Shown in pieces: positions 16,969-26,025 of a stretch of 42,748 nucleotides of DNA. Source of the DNA: Nitrospira sp. (GTDB lineage Bacteria; Nitrospirota; Nitrospiria; Nitrospirales; Nitrospiraceae); NCBI GenBank assembly GCA_029865225.1, contig JAOUHJ010000025.1, positions 1 through 42,748 on the forward strand. The letters are read 5' to 3'. Both the position numbers and the translations under genes were made by a program. The notes beneath the pieces are model-generated. The model was not told where the DNA came from. It did no database searches and was given only the letters and a program-made list of their open reading frames with translations. Position 1 is the stretch's first letter. The number at the start of each line of letters is the position of its first letter.

Positions 16969-17874
16969 ATGACCGAATGTCCGTGTCAGTCGCCTTTCCC
17001 GATCGAAGGGACATCCATCGAGAGCTTAGAAAAGGTGCGCGAATTATGTTCAGCGCTACGCGAGGTATACCTACCAGACGACATTTGGCAGGACGTAAAA
17101 TCTTGGCACTCCACACCGGACGCCGTGGCTCTCCATCATTCCGTGTTTGCCCTGGCCCTAGAGCGAGGGCACTTGAAGCGACTGACAAGCCCGATTCATC
17201 AGTACCTTCTACAGGATGGTGCAGTTGCCCCTGGTCTGCGGGCTCAGTACCGAGAGGATCTCAAAGAACGCTGGATGCATCATGCAGATCATCTGCGCCG
17301 TCACCAACGCTGTCGAATCTACCTTGGTCGCGTCACGGAGCTGCAGGTTGCAGAATGGCTTAGCTCGCAGGGTTGGACGATAACGGAGCTTGAGGCATTC
17401 AGAGAGGGTTCAGACGCAACAGCTATTCACCCTTGCGAAAGCCAGACTGATTTCGAGATCAAGATGGTCGGCACAGATGATGTGGACTTCGAATTGACTG
17501 TTCAGAGCCTGGCAGGCAACCCGGCGTATAGTCGATTATCGCCATACGCCTCTGTAAACTATCTGCTCTTTATAACCTACAAGGCAGCAGTACAGCTCCA
17601 GCGCTCGGATCGTAGACGCGCGGCAGTAGTTGTCATTTCTGATTGGTGTCGATTCAAGTTGCAGCTGGATGGCGGTTGGGTGAATTGGACTGCTCCACAG
17701 TTTATAGAGCAGGATGAGGAGTTCTTACCTAAGCTTCGAGAACAGAACAACGCCTTTGCTTCCGAGACAGTTCTGCGTGACGCCTTAAATCAAATCGATA
17801 TTCTGTATCTGCTAAGTCAGACTGGTGACTTTAACTACCGACTCGAGAAAACATTACGATACCGCAGTGCCTAA
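16969..17874 (+). CDS. Unknown protein with possible PD-(D/E)xK core
   Basis: This 301-residue soluble protein has no named family that I recognise. The middle part (about 115-175) reads YLGRVTELQVAEWLSSQGW, then a loop with GSDAT, then TDFEIKMVG. A helix bearing E124, D149 and the E163-I-K165 pair would fit a PD-(D/E)xK nuclease core, with residues about 175-290 giving the rest of the fold. The N-terminus is helical and rich in charge (EKVRELCSALREVY). It begins 181 bases after the helicase-nuclease on the same strand. The spacing argues against tight coupling but allows a shared functional locus. Catalytic status is speculative. Confidence 0.6.
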   Translation: MTECPCQSPFPIEGTSIESLEKVRELCSALREVYLPDDIWQDVKSWHSTPDAVALHHSVFALALERGHLKRLTSPIHQYLLQDGAVAPGLRAQYREDLKERWMHHADHLRRHQRCRIYLGRVTELQVAEWLSSQGWTITELEAFREGSDATAIHPCESQTDFEIKMVGTDDVDFELTVQSLAGNPAYSRLSPYASVNYLLFITYKAAVQLQRSDRRRAAVVVISDWCRFKLQLDGGWVNWTAPQFIEQDEEFLPKLREQNNAFASETVLRDALNQIDILYLLSQTGDFNYRLEKTLRYRSA

Positions 17875-18171
17875 AACGGTTTTAGCCATTGGCGATCAAT
17901 GCGATCATAAGCCGCCTCGACTGAAACCTGACATCATCTTTCTCTGTTCTGAATAACATTTTCTGCAGCTGTTGTTCACTGGTCCGTTACTTCTCTCCCT
18001 CTCCTTAGGGCGGTCCGGTTGAATCCAAACCTGCACACATGCATTATTGCTTTTCCCTCCTCTCTCAACAATGAATGAGGAGCAGTCAGGTTGTCGTTCA
18101 CTGCGTACATCGAAAGAGGCCCTTCGGAAGACGTGCGTTCGGCGAGCAAGAAGGACGACCAGGCTGCTTCC
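17875..18171. other. Intergenic region between the unknown gene and plsY
   Basis: I see no convincing gene here. At its left edge the stop codon of the unknown protein sits in a short palindrome CTAAAAC-G-GTTTTAG (17871-17885). This might help end transcription but lacks a U-run. The minus-strand frame 17976-18224 overlaps plsY and has a biased composition, so I do not call it. Confidence 0.4.
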
Positions 18172-18777
18172 CTAATTCTTCCTCTCCCCCATTTTACTCT
18201 CCGTCCCCTTCCGCAACCGCTCAATATTGCCCTTGTGCTTCACGAGAATAAGCCCCGTCACCACCAGAGCAAACGAGACGAAGGCAGCACTCGGGCGAAG
18301 CAGCGCAGCAATGACGGGGAAGAGACCGAACGCCGTCAGTGCGCCGCCGGAAGAGTAGCGCCAGAGGGCCACGGCACCGAGCCAAGCCAGCAGAAGGATC
18401 AGACCGATCAACGGTGCGACGCCCAGGACAGAGCCAAGTGCGGTCGCGACGCCCTTTCCCCCTTTGAACCCGAGAAACGGCGAAAAGAGATGGCCCAGAA
18501 ATGGAGCGAGCGCGACGAGAAGAATGGCCCATTCATCTTGCAACAGCTGCGTCGCCGCATACCCCATCACCCACCCTTTGCCCATATCGCCGATCAAGGT
18601 GAGGATGCCGGGCTTCTTACCGGAGACACGCAGGACGTTCGTAAAGCCGACGTTCTTGCTCCCGACGGTGCGTGGATCAGGGAAGCCCATCGCCTTGGAA
18701 ATGACGACGCCGAACGGCACCGCTCCCAACAGATAGCCGACGATCGTGAGTCCGACGATGAGTACTTGTTGGTCCAT
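18172..18777 (-). CDS. plsY: Glycerol-3-phosphate acyltransferase PlsY
   Basis: This 201-residue integral membrane protein matches PlsY, which transfers acyl groups from acyl-phosphate to glycerol-3-phosphate in the first step of phospholipid synthesis. The three conserved loops are visible: GAVPFG (residues 18-23), SKNVGFTNVLR (40-50) and HLFSPFLGFKGGKGVAT (95-111). It has about five hydrophobic segments. Two substitutions relative to the common GSGNVGATN motif (K for G, F for A) are conservative variants seen in some lineages. It stands alone here, with no pls or fab neighbour. The end of the protein (SKMGERKN) is basic and probably cytoplasmic. Confidence 0.93.
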   Translation of the reverse strand: MDQQVLIVGLTIVGYLLGAVPFGVVISKAMGFPDPRTVGSKNVGFTNVLRVSGKKPGILTLIGDMGKGWVMGYAATQLLQDEWAILLVALAPFLGHLFSPFLGFKGGKGVATALGSVLGVAPLIGLILLLAWLGAVALWRYSSGGALTAFGLFPVIAALLRPSAAFVSFALVVTGLILVKHKGNIERLRKGTESKMGERKN

Positions 18778-18871
18778 CTACGTATCGAGTTTAAAAACTA
18801 CGTTCGCGATATGTCCTTCGATAAAGCCAGGGCGAAGGGATTAACACAGGAAGGAACGAGACACAAGACAG

Positions 18872-18996
18872 CAGATTGTTGAAAAAATCCTCCAGCTTCG
18901 TTCTCGCATCGCGCAGAGGCTCAACGTACGGCTGCGAGGTACGTCTCACCTCCTCGCTTACTGCGGCTTCGCTGGAAGAACTTTTTGAACAACCTG
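18872..18996 (+). repeat. MITE-like repeat, copy 1 (125 bp)
   Basis: This element has 15-base terminal inverted repeats with two mismatches, CAGATTGTTGAAAAA at the left and the complement of CAGGTTGTTCAAAAA at the right. The interior shares the block CAGCTTCGTTCTCGCATCG and CTGCGGC-TCGCTGGA with the reverse complement of a second element at 19942-20065. It encodes nothing. The flanks (ACAG and CAAA) do not match, so no target duplication is visible. Confidence 0.8.
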
Positions 18997-19034
18997 CAAA
19001 AACTATTTGCCGAAATGGGCCATCCGCACAATCG

Positions 19035-19892
19035 TCACTGATATGTTTCTGGATGCATAAAAAAGTCCAGCATAATTCGATTGAGGTTCGGCCAGTCACG
19101 ATGGCTGCCGGTGCCTTCGCAGTAGAGCGTCGCCCCGCCGGAAGCACAGCCCTGATACGCGCGACAGCCTCCCTCCATGGTTTTCGTCTTGGTCACATCA
19201 CAGCGATTACAGTCTGCCCACCAGGGCGCGGTTTCCGCACCCCAACCAGGGAAGAGTTTGTCGTTCTTGCTGTGCATGATCATGACTGGGATGGGATCTC
19301 GGCATTGGAATTCTCCTAGATCTTTTCCCATCCATCCTGCCGCGCTCGGCGCGATGGCTGTCGGAATCTTCCTCGTCTTCTCAAGCACGGCCATCGCCAT
19401 TGAGGCCGTGCCGCCATCCGAATGACCAGTGACAAACACTCGTTGTTCGTCGATGCACCACTCCTTCGCTACCTCCGAAGGAATGGTTCCAAGCTGTTCA
19501 ATAGCTGGAATGGTCATCTGCTTGTGGTCAGAGTAGACCACAACAAACCCCATACCAGTTGCTGCAGTTGTGAGTCCTACGAAGCGCTCGGACTCCCACC
19601 GACTGTGTCCAGCTGGGGCATAGACCATGAGCAAGGGATGGGCAAAGGTCGCGTCATAGTTGGACGGTGTGCGAACCATATACTTCATCCCGTCGGTTGA
19701 GACTTTTCCATCGATCGCACCTGCTGCTCCGGTTCGAGATCCTGCCGCACACTGTCTGCCCTCATTGGGGTATGCAAATGCGTCGAGTGTTGGCGGCGTT
19801 GTGTTTTCCGTGCAGGCTGTGACGAGGAAGAAGAGACTGGCACCGACAACGAAGAATGGTGCTCGAAGGAGAGCCTGCCATTGCAAACCCAT
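19035..19892 (-). CDS. Esterase-like lipoprotein (PHB-depolymerase / LpqC-like)
   Basis: From the ATG at 19892 the product has 285 residues. It begins with a lipoprotein signal (MGLQWQALLRAPFFVVGASL, then FFLVTAC), so it is probably lipid-anchored. The body is an alpha/beta hydrolase. The nucleophile elbow is GHSDGG (the serine in VTGHSDGGTASMA), the acid follows in MIMHSKNDKLFPG and the His is in GTGSHRDWP. Several cysteines (C187, C219, C222, C232, C239 by the longer numbering) suggest disulfides. The pattern fits polyhydroxybutyrate-depolymerase-like or feruloyl-esterase-like enzymes; the substrate is unknown. A start at 19934 is possible but would put 14 extra residues before the signal. 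The gene lies between two inverted MITE-like elements. Confidence 0.8.
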   Translation of the reverse strand: MGLQWQALLRAPFFVVGASLFFLVTACTENTTPPTLDAFAYPNEGRQCAAGSRTGAAGAIDGKVSTDGMKYMVRTPSNYDATFAHPLLMVYAPAGHSRWESERFVGLTTAATGMGFVVVYSDHKQMTIPAIEQLGTIPSEVAKEWCIDEQRVFVTGHSDGGTASMAMAVLEKTRKIPTAIAPSAAGWMGKDLGEFQCRDPIPVMIMHSKNDKLFPGWGAETAPWWADCNRCDVTKTKTMEGGCRAYQGCASGGATLYCEGTGSHRDWPNLNRIMLDFFMHPETYQ

Positions 19893-19941
19893 GTCAGGTC
19901 TGGCTTCTCGAGTTGATGGAGCAATCCAATCCAATGTGCTA

Positions 19942-20065
19942 CAGGATGTTCAAACTAGACATCCAGCGAGGCCGCAGCGAGTGAAGGGCCGAGGCATACC
20001 CTCTGGGGTATGTTGAGGGTCTGAACGATGCGAGAACGAAGCTGGGGGCTAGTTTCAACATCCTG
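19942..20065 (-). repeat. MITE-like repeat, copy 2 (124 bp), inserted at the pgsA stop
   Basis: This element has 17-base terminal inverted repeats with a single mismatch (CAGGATGTT-C/G-AAACTAG at 19942-19958 and 20049-20065). GCTA occurs immediately outside both ends (19938-19941 and 20066-20069), consistent with a four-base target duplication. The right-hand GCTA contains the complement of the pgsA TAG stop. The interior matches copy 1 in the opposite orientation and can fold into a long imperfect hairpin, which might also end transcription of the pgsA operon. Confidence 0.85.
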
Positions 20066-20066
20066 G

Positions 20067-20663
20067 CTACAGCCCCTTAGCGACGACCTGCTTCCAAAAG
20101 CTCCATACATACTGCCCACCGGAAATGTAGCCAAACACCAGCGAGAGATACAGGGTGAAGCTCCCCGCCAAGTGCATGTTGCCGAGAGCGGCCAACCCGG
20201 TCCCTTCCAGGATGAGCAGGATGATCGCGACCACCTGCAACGCCATCTTGTATTTGCCGGTCGTCTCCGCAGGAATGATCATACCTTCCCCGGCTGCAAT
20301 GGCGCGGATACCCGTGACCGCCAATTCCCGCCCGACGATCAGTAGCACCACCAGCGCGCTGACTCGCTCCACGTTCATGAGAAGGATCAATGCGGAGAGA
20401 ACCAGGAGCTTGTCCGCGATGGGATCGAGCAACTTACCAAGCTTCGTCACCTGACCTGTCCGACGAGCGATATACCCGTCCAACATATCCGTGACCGCCG
20501 CCACAGCGAACACGATCGCAGCCGCCAATGACTGGTCGGGCGTCGGGTGGACGAAGAGTATGATGAAGACCGGAATGAGGAGAATGCGGGCAAGAGTCAA
20601 CACATTGGGGACATTGATCGAGTCCGCTCCGATGTCTCGCCACGCTTCCAATACTCGGTTCAT
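20067..20663 (-). CDS. pgsA: CDP-diacylglycerol-glycerol-3-phosphate 3-phosphatidyltransferase
   Basis: This 198-residue membrane enzyme makes phosphatidylglycerol phosphate from CDP-diacylglycerol and glycerol-3-phosphate. The CDP-alcohol phosphotransferase signature D-x2-D-G-x2-A-R-x8-G-x3-D-x3-D is complete: D59, D62, G63, A66, R67, G76, D80 and D84. Hydrophobic segments surround it. It is the last gene of the lepA operon, 15 bases after kdsD. Its TAG stop lies in the GCTA next to a MITE-like element, so the natural C-terminus may have been altered by insertion; the final residues KQVVAKGL look normal in length. Assignment is firm. Confidence 0.93.
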   Translation of the reverse strand: MNRVLEAWRDIGADSINVPNVLTLARILLIPVFIILFVHPTPDQSLAAAIVFAVAAVTDMLDGYIARRTGQVTKLGKLLDPIADKLLVLSALILLMNVERVSALVVLLIVGRELAVTGIRAIAAGEGMIIPAETTGKYKMALQVVAIILLILEGTGLAALGNMHLAGSFTLYLSLVFGYISGGQYVWSFWKQVVAKGL

Positions 20664-20678
20664 GACTGCCGATATCTC

Positions 20679-21704
20679 CTACACAATTCCGTTCTTGAGC
20701 AGATCATGCAGATGAATCACGCCACGGATGGTCCGCTCGTTCTCCGTCACCACTAACGTGGTAATCGAAAACCGTTCCATCATTTCGACCGCTTTCGCGG
20801 CCAGTTCATCCGGCCCGATGCTCTTGGGATCAGCCGTGGCCAGCTCTCCGGCCGTCGTGTTGACCAAATCCGTCCCACGTTGGAGGAATCGTCGCAAGTC
20901 TCCATCGGTAATGACTCCGGCCAACAACCCCTCATGATCCACGACGGTCGTCATCCCGAGTTTCTTTGCCGTCATCTCCAACATGGCCGCCATGCCTCCG
21001 ACGGAGGCCTGGACCTTCGGGATATCCGGTTCCGCATGCATGAGGTCTTTCACTTTGACGAGCAACCGACGCCCTAACGTCCCGCCAGGATGGAATCGAG
21101 CAAAATCCTCTTCCTTGAATTCCCGCTTCTGCAAGAGCGCGACAGCGAGGGCATCGCCCAACGCCAGCGTGGCGGTCGTGCTAGCAGTCGGGGCCAATCC
21201 CATCGGGCAGGCTTCTTCCGCAATCGAGACGTCTAGGACGACATCGGAGTTTTTTGCCAGGGTGGAATTCGTCCGCCCTGTGAACGAGATCACCGGAATT
21301 CCCAATCGCTTCACGAACGGAAGCAACTGCAGCAATTCCTGAGTCTCGCCGCTGTTGGAGATCGTCACCAACACATCTCGACGCGCCAACATGCCGAGAT
21401 CTCCATGCACGCCTTCGGCCGGATGCAGAAAAAATGAGGAGGTCCCGGTGCTGGCCAGCGTCGCGGCAATTTTTTGCCCGATGAGACCGGACTTGCCCAT
21501 CCCTGACACGACCACCTTCCCCTTACAACGAACCAGCACATCCACCGCCTTGACGAACCGTTCATCCAGTCGTTCGATTAAGGCTTCGACCGCACGTGCT
21601 TCGATTTCCAACACGCGTCGTCCCTCGGCAAGACTGCTCTGGCCTTTCTCTGCCTTCAAGGTTCGAACAGTCTGCGTCAGCTTCGCTGGTTTGTCGCGTT
21701 CCAT
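20679..21704 (-). CDS. kdsD: Arabinose-5-phosphate isomerase KdsD
   Basis: The 341 residues contain an N-terminal SIS domain (about 35-190) and two CBS domains (about 215-275 and 285-341), the KpsF/GutQ/KdsD layout. The enzyme interconverts ribulose-5-phosphate and arabinose-5-phosphate, the first step to Kdo. Seen motifs include [40 protein letters not shown] and [10 protein letters not shown]. The start overlaps the end of kdsA by 28 bases, and the following pgsA is 15 bases away. The gene order kdsB-pyrG-kdsA-kdsD puts Kdo synthesis in one transcript with CTP synthase, which supplies the CTP for CMP-Kdo. Confidence 0.95.
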   Translation of the reverse strand: MERDKPAKLTQTVRTLKAEKGQSSLAEGRRVLEIEARAVEALIERLDERFVKAVDVLVRCKGKVVVSGMGKSGLIGQKIAATLASTGTSSFFLHPAEGVHGDLGMLARRDVLVTISNSGETQELLQLLPFVKRLGIPVISFTGRTNSTLAKNSDVVLDVSIAEEACPMGLAPTASTTATLALGDALAVALLQKREFKEEDFARFHPGGTLGRRLLVKVKDLMHAEPDIPKVQASVGGMAAMLEMTAKKLGMTTVVDHEGLLAGVITDGDLRRFLQRGTDLVNTTAGELATADPKSIGPDELAAKAVEMMERFSITTLVVTENERTIRGVIHLHDLLKNGIV

Positions 21705-22504
21705 ACTCGCAGAACCCGCTCCAATAACGGTTTCAATTGATGCAATGGGACCATGTTCGGTCCGTCCGACAAGGCCTCGTCAGGATTCGGATGGACTTCC
21801 ATGAAAAATCCGTCGACACCGGCTCCGGCGGCGGCACAGGCCAATGGCTCGACAAATTCACGTTGGCCACTGGATTGGGTCCCTCCCCCGCCCGGCAGCT
21901 GCACGCTATGGGTCGCATCAAAGACAACAGGATAGCCGAAACCCCGCATGATAGGGAAGGACCGCATGTCGACGACGAGGTTGTTGTAGCCGAACGACGA
22001 GCCTCGTTCGGTAAGGACAATCCGGCGACTCCCGCATTCCTCGATCTTCTTCACGGCATTGCCCATTTCACGAGGCGAGAGAAACTGGCCCTTCTTTACG
22101 TTCACGACGGCCCCCGTCTTGGCGGCCGCGATCAGCAGATCCGTCTGCCGGCAGAGGAATGCCGGGATTTGGAGCACATCGACCATCTTCCCAGCTTCCA
22201 TTGCCTGTTCTTCCGTATGCACGTCGGTCAGGACGGGCAACCTCAACTGATCTTTCACTTTCTTGAGGACTGCGAGCCCCTTCTCAAGACCAGGGCCGCG
22301 AAACGACGTGATGGACGTTCGATTGGCCTTATCGAACGACGACTTAAAGATGTACGGGATTCCCAAGGCCTTTGCGATTTCGGAGATCCGGCCGGCCGTC
22401 TCCATGACCACTTGCTCATTCTCAATCACGCAAGGCCCGGCAATCAGAAACGGCGGCTGCCCTTGGCCGACCTTGAACGTTCCGATTTCGACAAGCTGTG
22501 CCAT
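21677..22504 (-). CDS. kdsA: 3-deoxy-8-phosphooctulonate synthase KdsA
   Basis: This 275-residue enzyme condenses arabinose-5-phosphate with phosphoenolpyruvate. The TIM-barrel motifs are [73 protein letters not shown] and [14 protein letters not shown]. The residue after AGP is Cys, as in the metal-dependent class (Aquifex type), where E. coli's metal-independent enzyme has Asn. So it is predicted to need a divalent metal. It starts nine bases after the stop of pyrG and overlaps kdsD, giving tight coupling. The assignment is firm. Confidence 0.96.
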   Translation of the reverse strand: MAQLVEIGTFKVGQGQPPFLIAGPCVIENEQVVMETAGRISEIAKALGIPYIFKSSFDKANRTSITSFRGPGLEKGLAVLKKVKDQLRLPVLTDVHTEEQAMEAGKMVDVLQIPAFLCRQTDLLIAAAKTGAVVNVKKGQFLSPREMGNAVKKIEECGSRRIVLTERGSSFGYNNLVVDMRSFPIMRGFGYPVVFDATHSVQLPGGGGTQSSGQREFVEPLACAAAGAGVDGFFMEVHPNPDEALSDGPNMVPLHQLKPLLERVLRVWNATNQRS

Positions 22505-22513
22505 CGTCGACCG

Positions 22514-24115
22514 TTAGTGCCCGAGCTTTTTCCGTAGTGCTGCTCCCACGAACCCACTGAATAGCGGATGTGGGTGGTGCGGACGGGAACTATACTCAGG
22601 ATGGAACTGGGTGCCCAAAAACCAGGGATGATCCTTCAACTCGATGATCTCGACAAGGCGACCGTCTGGAGACAGACCACTCAGGACAAGTCCCTTGGCG
22701 GTCAGCTGCTCACGATACGCGTTGTTGAACTCATACCGATGACGATGGCGCTCGCGCACTTCACTCACTCCGTACATCTTCTGTGCCAGCGTCCCTTCTC
22801 CCAGTTTGCAGAGATACGATCCGAGTCGCATCGTGCCCCCTTTGTCACTCACACCATGCTGATCGGGCATAAGATGAATGACGGGATGAGGGGACTGTTC
22901 GTCGAACTCAGCACTGTTGGCGTTGGCCAATCCGGCCACGTTCCGCGCGAACTCGATCGCAGCACATTGCATCCCCAAACACAGACCGAGGAACGGCACC
23001 TGACGTTCTCGCGCATACTTGATGGTGGTGACTTTTCCCTCGATTCCTCTGTTCCCAAACCCGCCTGGAATCAGGATGCCGTCCGCCTCGCGTAAAATCC
23101 GTTCGGTCCCCTGTCGTTCGATGTCTTCGGATTCGATCCAATTGATATTCACCTTCGTTTCATGGTCGATTCCACCGTGGACCAGGGCTTCTCCCAAACT
23201 CTTGTAGCATTCCTTCAGCCCCACATATTTCCCCACCAATGCCACAGAGATTTCATGTTTGGGCCTCTTGATCTTCTGGACCATCGCATCCCACTCTCGA
23301 AGATTGGGCTGGCCGGTCTCCATATGGAGCTGACGGACGATCAATTCGTCCAATCCCTCTTTACGGAAGACAATCGGTACTTCGTAGATGGTCTCGACGT
23401 CTTTTGCGGTGATGACGGCATCCTTGTCCACGTTACAGAACATGGCAATTTTGCCCTTCAGTTCAGGAGGAATATACCGGTCGGTTCGGCACAACAGAAT
23501 GTTCGGCTGAATACCGATCTCACGAAGCTTATTGACCGAATGTTGTGTCGGTTTGGTTTTCAGTTCACCGGCCGTTCCGATGTATGGCACGAGAGTCAGG
23601 TGGACGTACAACACATTGTCACGGCCCACGTCGTACGGCATCTGCCGAATGGCTTCCAAAAACGGTAAGCTCTCAATGTCACCGACCGTGCCACCGATCT
23701 CGACGATCGTGACGTCGATACCCTTCGAGATGCGCATGATCGTCTGCTTGATCTCATCCGTCACATGAGGCACAACCTGCACCGTTCCACCAAGATAATC
23801 GCCGCGCCGCTCCTTCGTGATCACGGAGTGATAGATCCGACCGGTCGTGTAATTGCTCTCCTTGGTCAACGACAAGCTCGTGAACCGCTCATAATGTCCG
23901 AGGTCCAGATCCGTCTCAGCGCCATCGTCCGTGACGTAGACTTCCCCATGTTGATAGGGATTCATCGTCCCGGGATCAATGTTGATGTAGGGATCCAGTT
24001 TGAGAAACGTAATCTTCAGCCCACGACTCTCCAGTAAATTTCCGATGGAGGCCGAGGCCAGGCCTTTCCCGAGTGACGAGACCACACCCCCGGTCACAAA
24101 AATGAATTTACTCAT
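22514..24115 (-). CDS. pyrG: CTP synthase PyrG
   Basis: The protein makes CTP from UTP, ATP and glutamine. From ATG 24115 it has 533 residues; an ATG at 24127 would add four. The N-terminal synthetase domain starts [20 protein letters not shown] and contains [19 protein letters not shown] and [12 protein letters not shown]. The C-terminal class I glutamine amidotransferase has [12 protein letters not shown] (nucleophile Cys) and [12 protein letters not shown]. Length and motifs are normal. Placement between kdsB and kdsA is common in Gram-negatives and links CTP supply to CMP-Kdo formation. Confidence 0.97.
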   Translation of the reverse strand: MSKFIFVTGGVVSSLGKGLASASIGNLLESRGLKITFLKLDPYINIDPGTMNPYQHGEVYVTDDGAETDLDLGHYERFTSLSLTKESNYTTGRIYHSVITKERRGDYLGGTVQVVPHVTDEIKQTIMRISKGIDVTIVEIGGTVGDIESLPFLEAIRQMPYDVGRDNVLYVHLTLVPYIGTAGELKTKPTQHSVNKLREIGIQPNILLCRTDRYIPPELKGKIAMFCNVDKDAVITAKDVETIYEVPIVFRKEGLDELIVRQLHMETGQPNLREWDAMVQKIKRPKHEISVALVGKYVGLKECYKSLGEALVHGGIDHETKVNINWIESEDIERQGTERILREADGILIPGGFGNRGIEGKVTTIKYARERQVPFLGLCLGMQCAAIEFARNVAGLANANSAEFDEQSPHPVIHLMPDQHGVSDKGGTMRLGSYLCKLGEGTLAQKMYGVSEVRERHRHRYEFNNAYREQLTAKGLVLSGLSPDGRLVEIIELKDHPWFLGTQFHPEYSSRPHHPHPLFSGFVGAALRKKLGH

Positions 24116-24164
24116 GGTTGCCCTCATTCATGGACATCAGATCGATCCACGCCGGTTCTGGCGC

Positions 24165-24965
24165 TCATGACTTGGGAAACAGGCTACTGCTCTGCACTTC
24201 ACGTTTGACCACCTCGAAGTCCTGCAATCGCTCCGCGACGTCGGGCACATCCTCCGGCCGATCAACCCGCAGCGAGGCATGCGCGGTTTCCCAGACGCGG
24301 ATGCGAATCCCATGGTCCAACGCACGGAGCTGCTCAAGCTTTTCGGCATCTTCCATACGACTCGTCGGCAAGGCCGCCAATCGGAGCAAGGTTTCCTTGG
24401 TATAGATGTACAACCCAAGATGGATGTAGTGGAGCCCGCCAACGACTTGCGGCTTTGGATCGTCGCGCACGAACGGGATCGGAGCTCGTGAAAAATACAG
24501 CGCCTCTCCTTTGGCGTCGGCCACGACCTTTACCACCGCGGGATTCAGCAGATCTTCCGTCGAGTCCATCACTCGCTTGAGCGTCCCCATACTTGCGCCG
24601 CTCCCAAGAAACGGCACGATGAGATCGGTCAACAATTCCGGACTCAATGGGATTTCATCACCCTGCAAATCAAGGAAGCAGTCCCCATTGAACATACGGG
24701 CCACAGCCGCCACACGATCGGTACCGGTCCGATAGTCACCGGTGACGAGCACCGCCCGACCGCCGAATTGCTCGACCGCCTGTTTGATACGCTCATCGTC
24801 GGTCGCGACCATCACGCTGGAGACCGCACGACATGCGAAAGCTCGTTCGTACACATGCTGAATCATCGGTTTGCCGTTCAGCTTGACCAGCGGCTTCCCT
24901 GGGAATCGGGAGGAACCGAACCTGGCTGGAATCACCACGGTAACCGAGCGTGACGATTTAGTCAT
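24165..24965 (-). CDS. kdsB: CMP-Kdo synthetase KdsB
   Basis: The enzyme activates Kdo with CTP. I start it at ATG 24965 (MTKSSRSVTVVIPARFGSSR), giving 266 residues, normal for KdsB. The longer open frame to 25178 lies inside the hldE gene and adds non-homologous sequence. Motifs are IPARFGSSRFPGKPL, a nucleotide-binding start, then MVATDDERI, LDLQGDEI and YFSRAPIPFVRD, with HLGLYIYTKETL. Its start overlaps the end of hldE by eight bases, so it is translationally coupled. The following pyrG starts 49 bases away. Confidence 0.95.
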   Translation of the reverse strand: MTKSSRSVTVVIPARFGSSRFPGKPLVKLNGKPMIQHVYERAFACRAVSSVMVATDDERIKQAVEQFGGRAVLVTGDYRTGTDRVAAVARMFNGDCFLDLQGDEIPLSPELLTDLIVPFLGSGASMGTLKRVMDSTEDLLNPAVVKVVADAKGEALYFSRAPIPFVRDDPKPQVVGGLHYIHLGLYIYTKETLLRLAALPTSRMEDAEKLEQLRALDHGIRIRVWETAHASLRVDRPEDVPDVAERLQDFEVVKREVQSSSLFPKS

Positions 24966-26025
24966 CTTCAAAGGCCTCGGATAATTGCTTCGGCGAAACG
25001 GTCGCTGTACCGACCATCCCCACCACGATGCCGGCCGCATGGTTGGCCATGATCGCCCCGGTTTTGATGTCTGCACCAGCCGCAAGGGCCAACGCCAGCG
25101 TTCCGATGACGGTGTCTCCGGCACCGGTGACATCGTAGACCTGCCTGGCCTTCGTCGGAAGATGGCAGGAGGCACCATCCCCTTCGTACAGACTCATGCC
25201 TTTTTCCCCGCGCGTGATCAAAACCGACTGACACCCGAGTCTCTGGCGGATCATGACGCCCGCTTCATTGATCGTTTGGTTGTCGTCTCCGTGCATGCCC
25301 GATGCCTGCGCTGCTTCAAGATGGTTCGGTGTGATGACGGTGACACCTTTATAGAAGTTGAAATGCTCGACCTTAGGATCCACGATCACCGGAACCCTTC
25401 GCAACGCGGCGAGCCTTGTGATTTCCGACATCAGGACCGACGAGACGACGCCTTTGGCATAGTCGGATACGACGATGCAGGACAATTCACGTAGCTTGGA
25501 TTCCACATACCGAAGAATTTTCTGTCTGAGGACCGCTTTCAACTCGCTACGGCCTTCGATGTCATACCGTACGATCTGCTGGTTATGCGCGATGACTCGA
25601 CTCTTTCTGGTGGTCGGTCGCTCTCGATCAACCACAATCCCACCAAGCAATCCCCTCGTGTGCCCCAATTCGGCGACCAATTGCTTTCCACTTTGGTCGG
25701 CCCCGATCACACCACACAGATAAGCCTTCCCACCCAACGCCAGGATATTGCTGTAGACGTTGGCGGCCCCACCGAGCCGGAGTGATTCAGATTCGACGTG
25801 GACGACAGGAACCGGCGCTTCCGGAGAAATCCGGCTCACCCTCCCCATCACGTAATGATCGAGGATCAGGTCCCCAATAACCAGGACCGATGTCTTTGGA
25901 AATCGTTGCAGATGCAGGCGTAGTGCCTTAGGCGAGGGAGCCTCGCTATCCCCACTCGAGCCTCCATTCGGATGCGAGGCGCTTGCGTCTTTTTTTACTG
26001 GATGGCTTTGCCGAATCGTTCCCAT
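24958..26025 (-). CDS. hldE: D-glycero-beta-D-manno-heptose-7-phosphate kinase (RfaE domain I)
   Basis: This PfkB-family sugar kinase phosphorylates heptose-7-phosphate at C1 for ADP-heptose of the LPS core. From ATG 26025 it has 355 residues. Motifs are VIGDLILDHYVMGRVSRISPEAP (about 50-72), RLGGAANVYSNI, and the C-terminal PfkB signature DVTGAGDTVIGTLALAL with the catalytic Asp in GAGD. Only the kinase half of the bifunctional HldE is present; the adenylyltransferase domain must be encoded elsewhere. A linker with low-complexity sequence (about 15-35) follows the start. It overlaps the end of lepB by about 31 bases with this start; 26067 is a longer alternative. Also called rfaE1 or hldA-like. 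Confidence 0.92.
   Translation of the reverse strand: MGTIRQSHPVKKDASASHPNGGSSGDSEAPSPKALRLHLQRFPKTSVLVIGDLILDHYVMGRVSRISPEAPVPVVHVESESLRLGGAANVYSNILALGGKAYLCGVIGADQSGKQLVAELGHTRGLLGGIVVDRERPTTRKSRVIAHNQQIVRYDIEGRSELKAVLRQKILRYVESKLRELSCIVVSDYAKGVVSSVLMSEITRLAALRRVPVIVDPKVEHFNFYKGVTVITPNHLEAAQASGMHGDDNQTINEAGVMIRQRLGCQSVLITRGEKGMSLYEGDGASCHLPTKARQVYDVTGAGDTVIGTLALALAAGADIKTGAIMANHAAGIVVGMVGTATVSPKQLSEAFEDD

Noticed and set aside
16337-17188. Minus-strand open frame of 283 codons spanning the gap between the helicase and the unknown gene
   Set aside because: It overlaps both well-supported plus-strand genes. Only about 180 bases are in the gap, and the translation there shows no recognisable family or Shine-Dalgarno.
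17871-17885. Short palindrome at the end of the unknown gene, considered as a terminator
   Set aside because: It has only 7-base arms, a one-base centre that cannot form a proper loop, and no U-run.
18876-19319. Plus-strand frame of 147 codons
   Set aside because: It starts inside a MITE-like repeat and then runs antisense to the esterase gene, whose catalytic motifs are clear.
21737-22537. Plus-strand frame of 266 codons
   Set aside because: It is the antisense of kdsA, which has all expected motifs.
24966-25178. N-terminal extension of kdsB by 71 codons
   Set aside because: The extra residues fall within hldE coding sequence and do not resemble KdsB; the ATG at 24965 gives the normal length and start.
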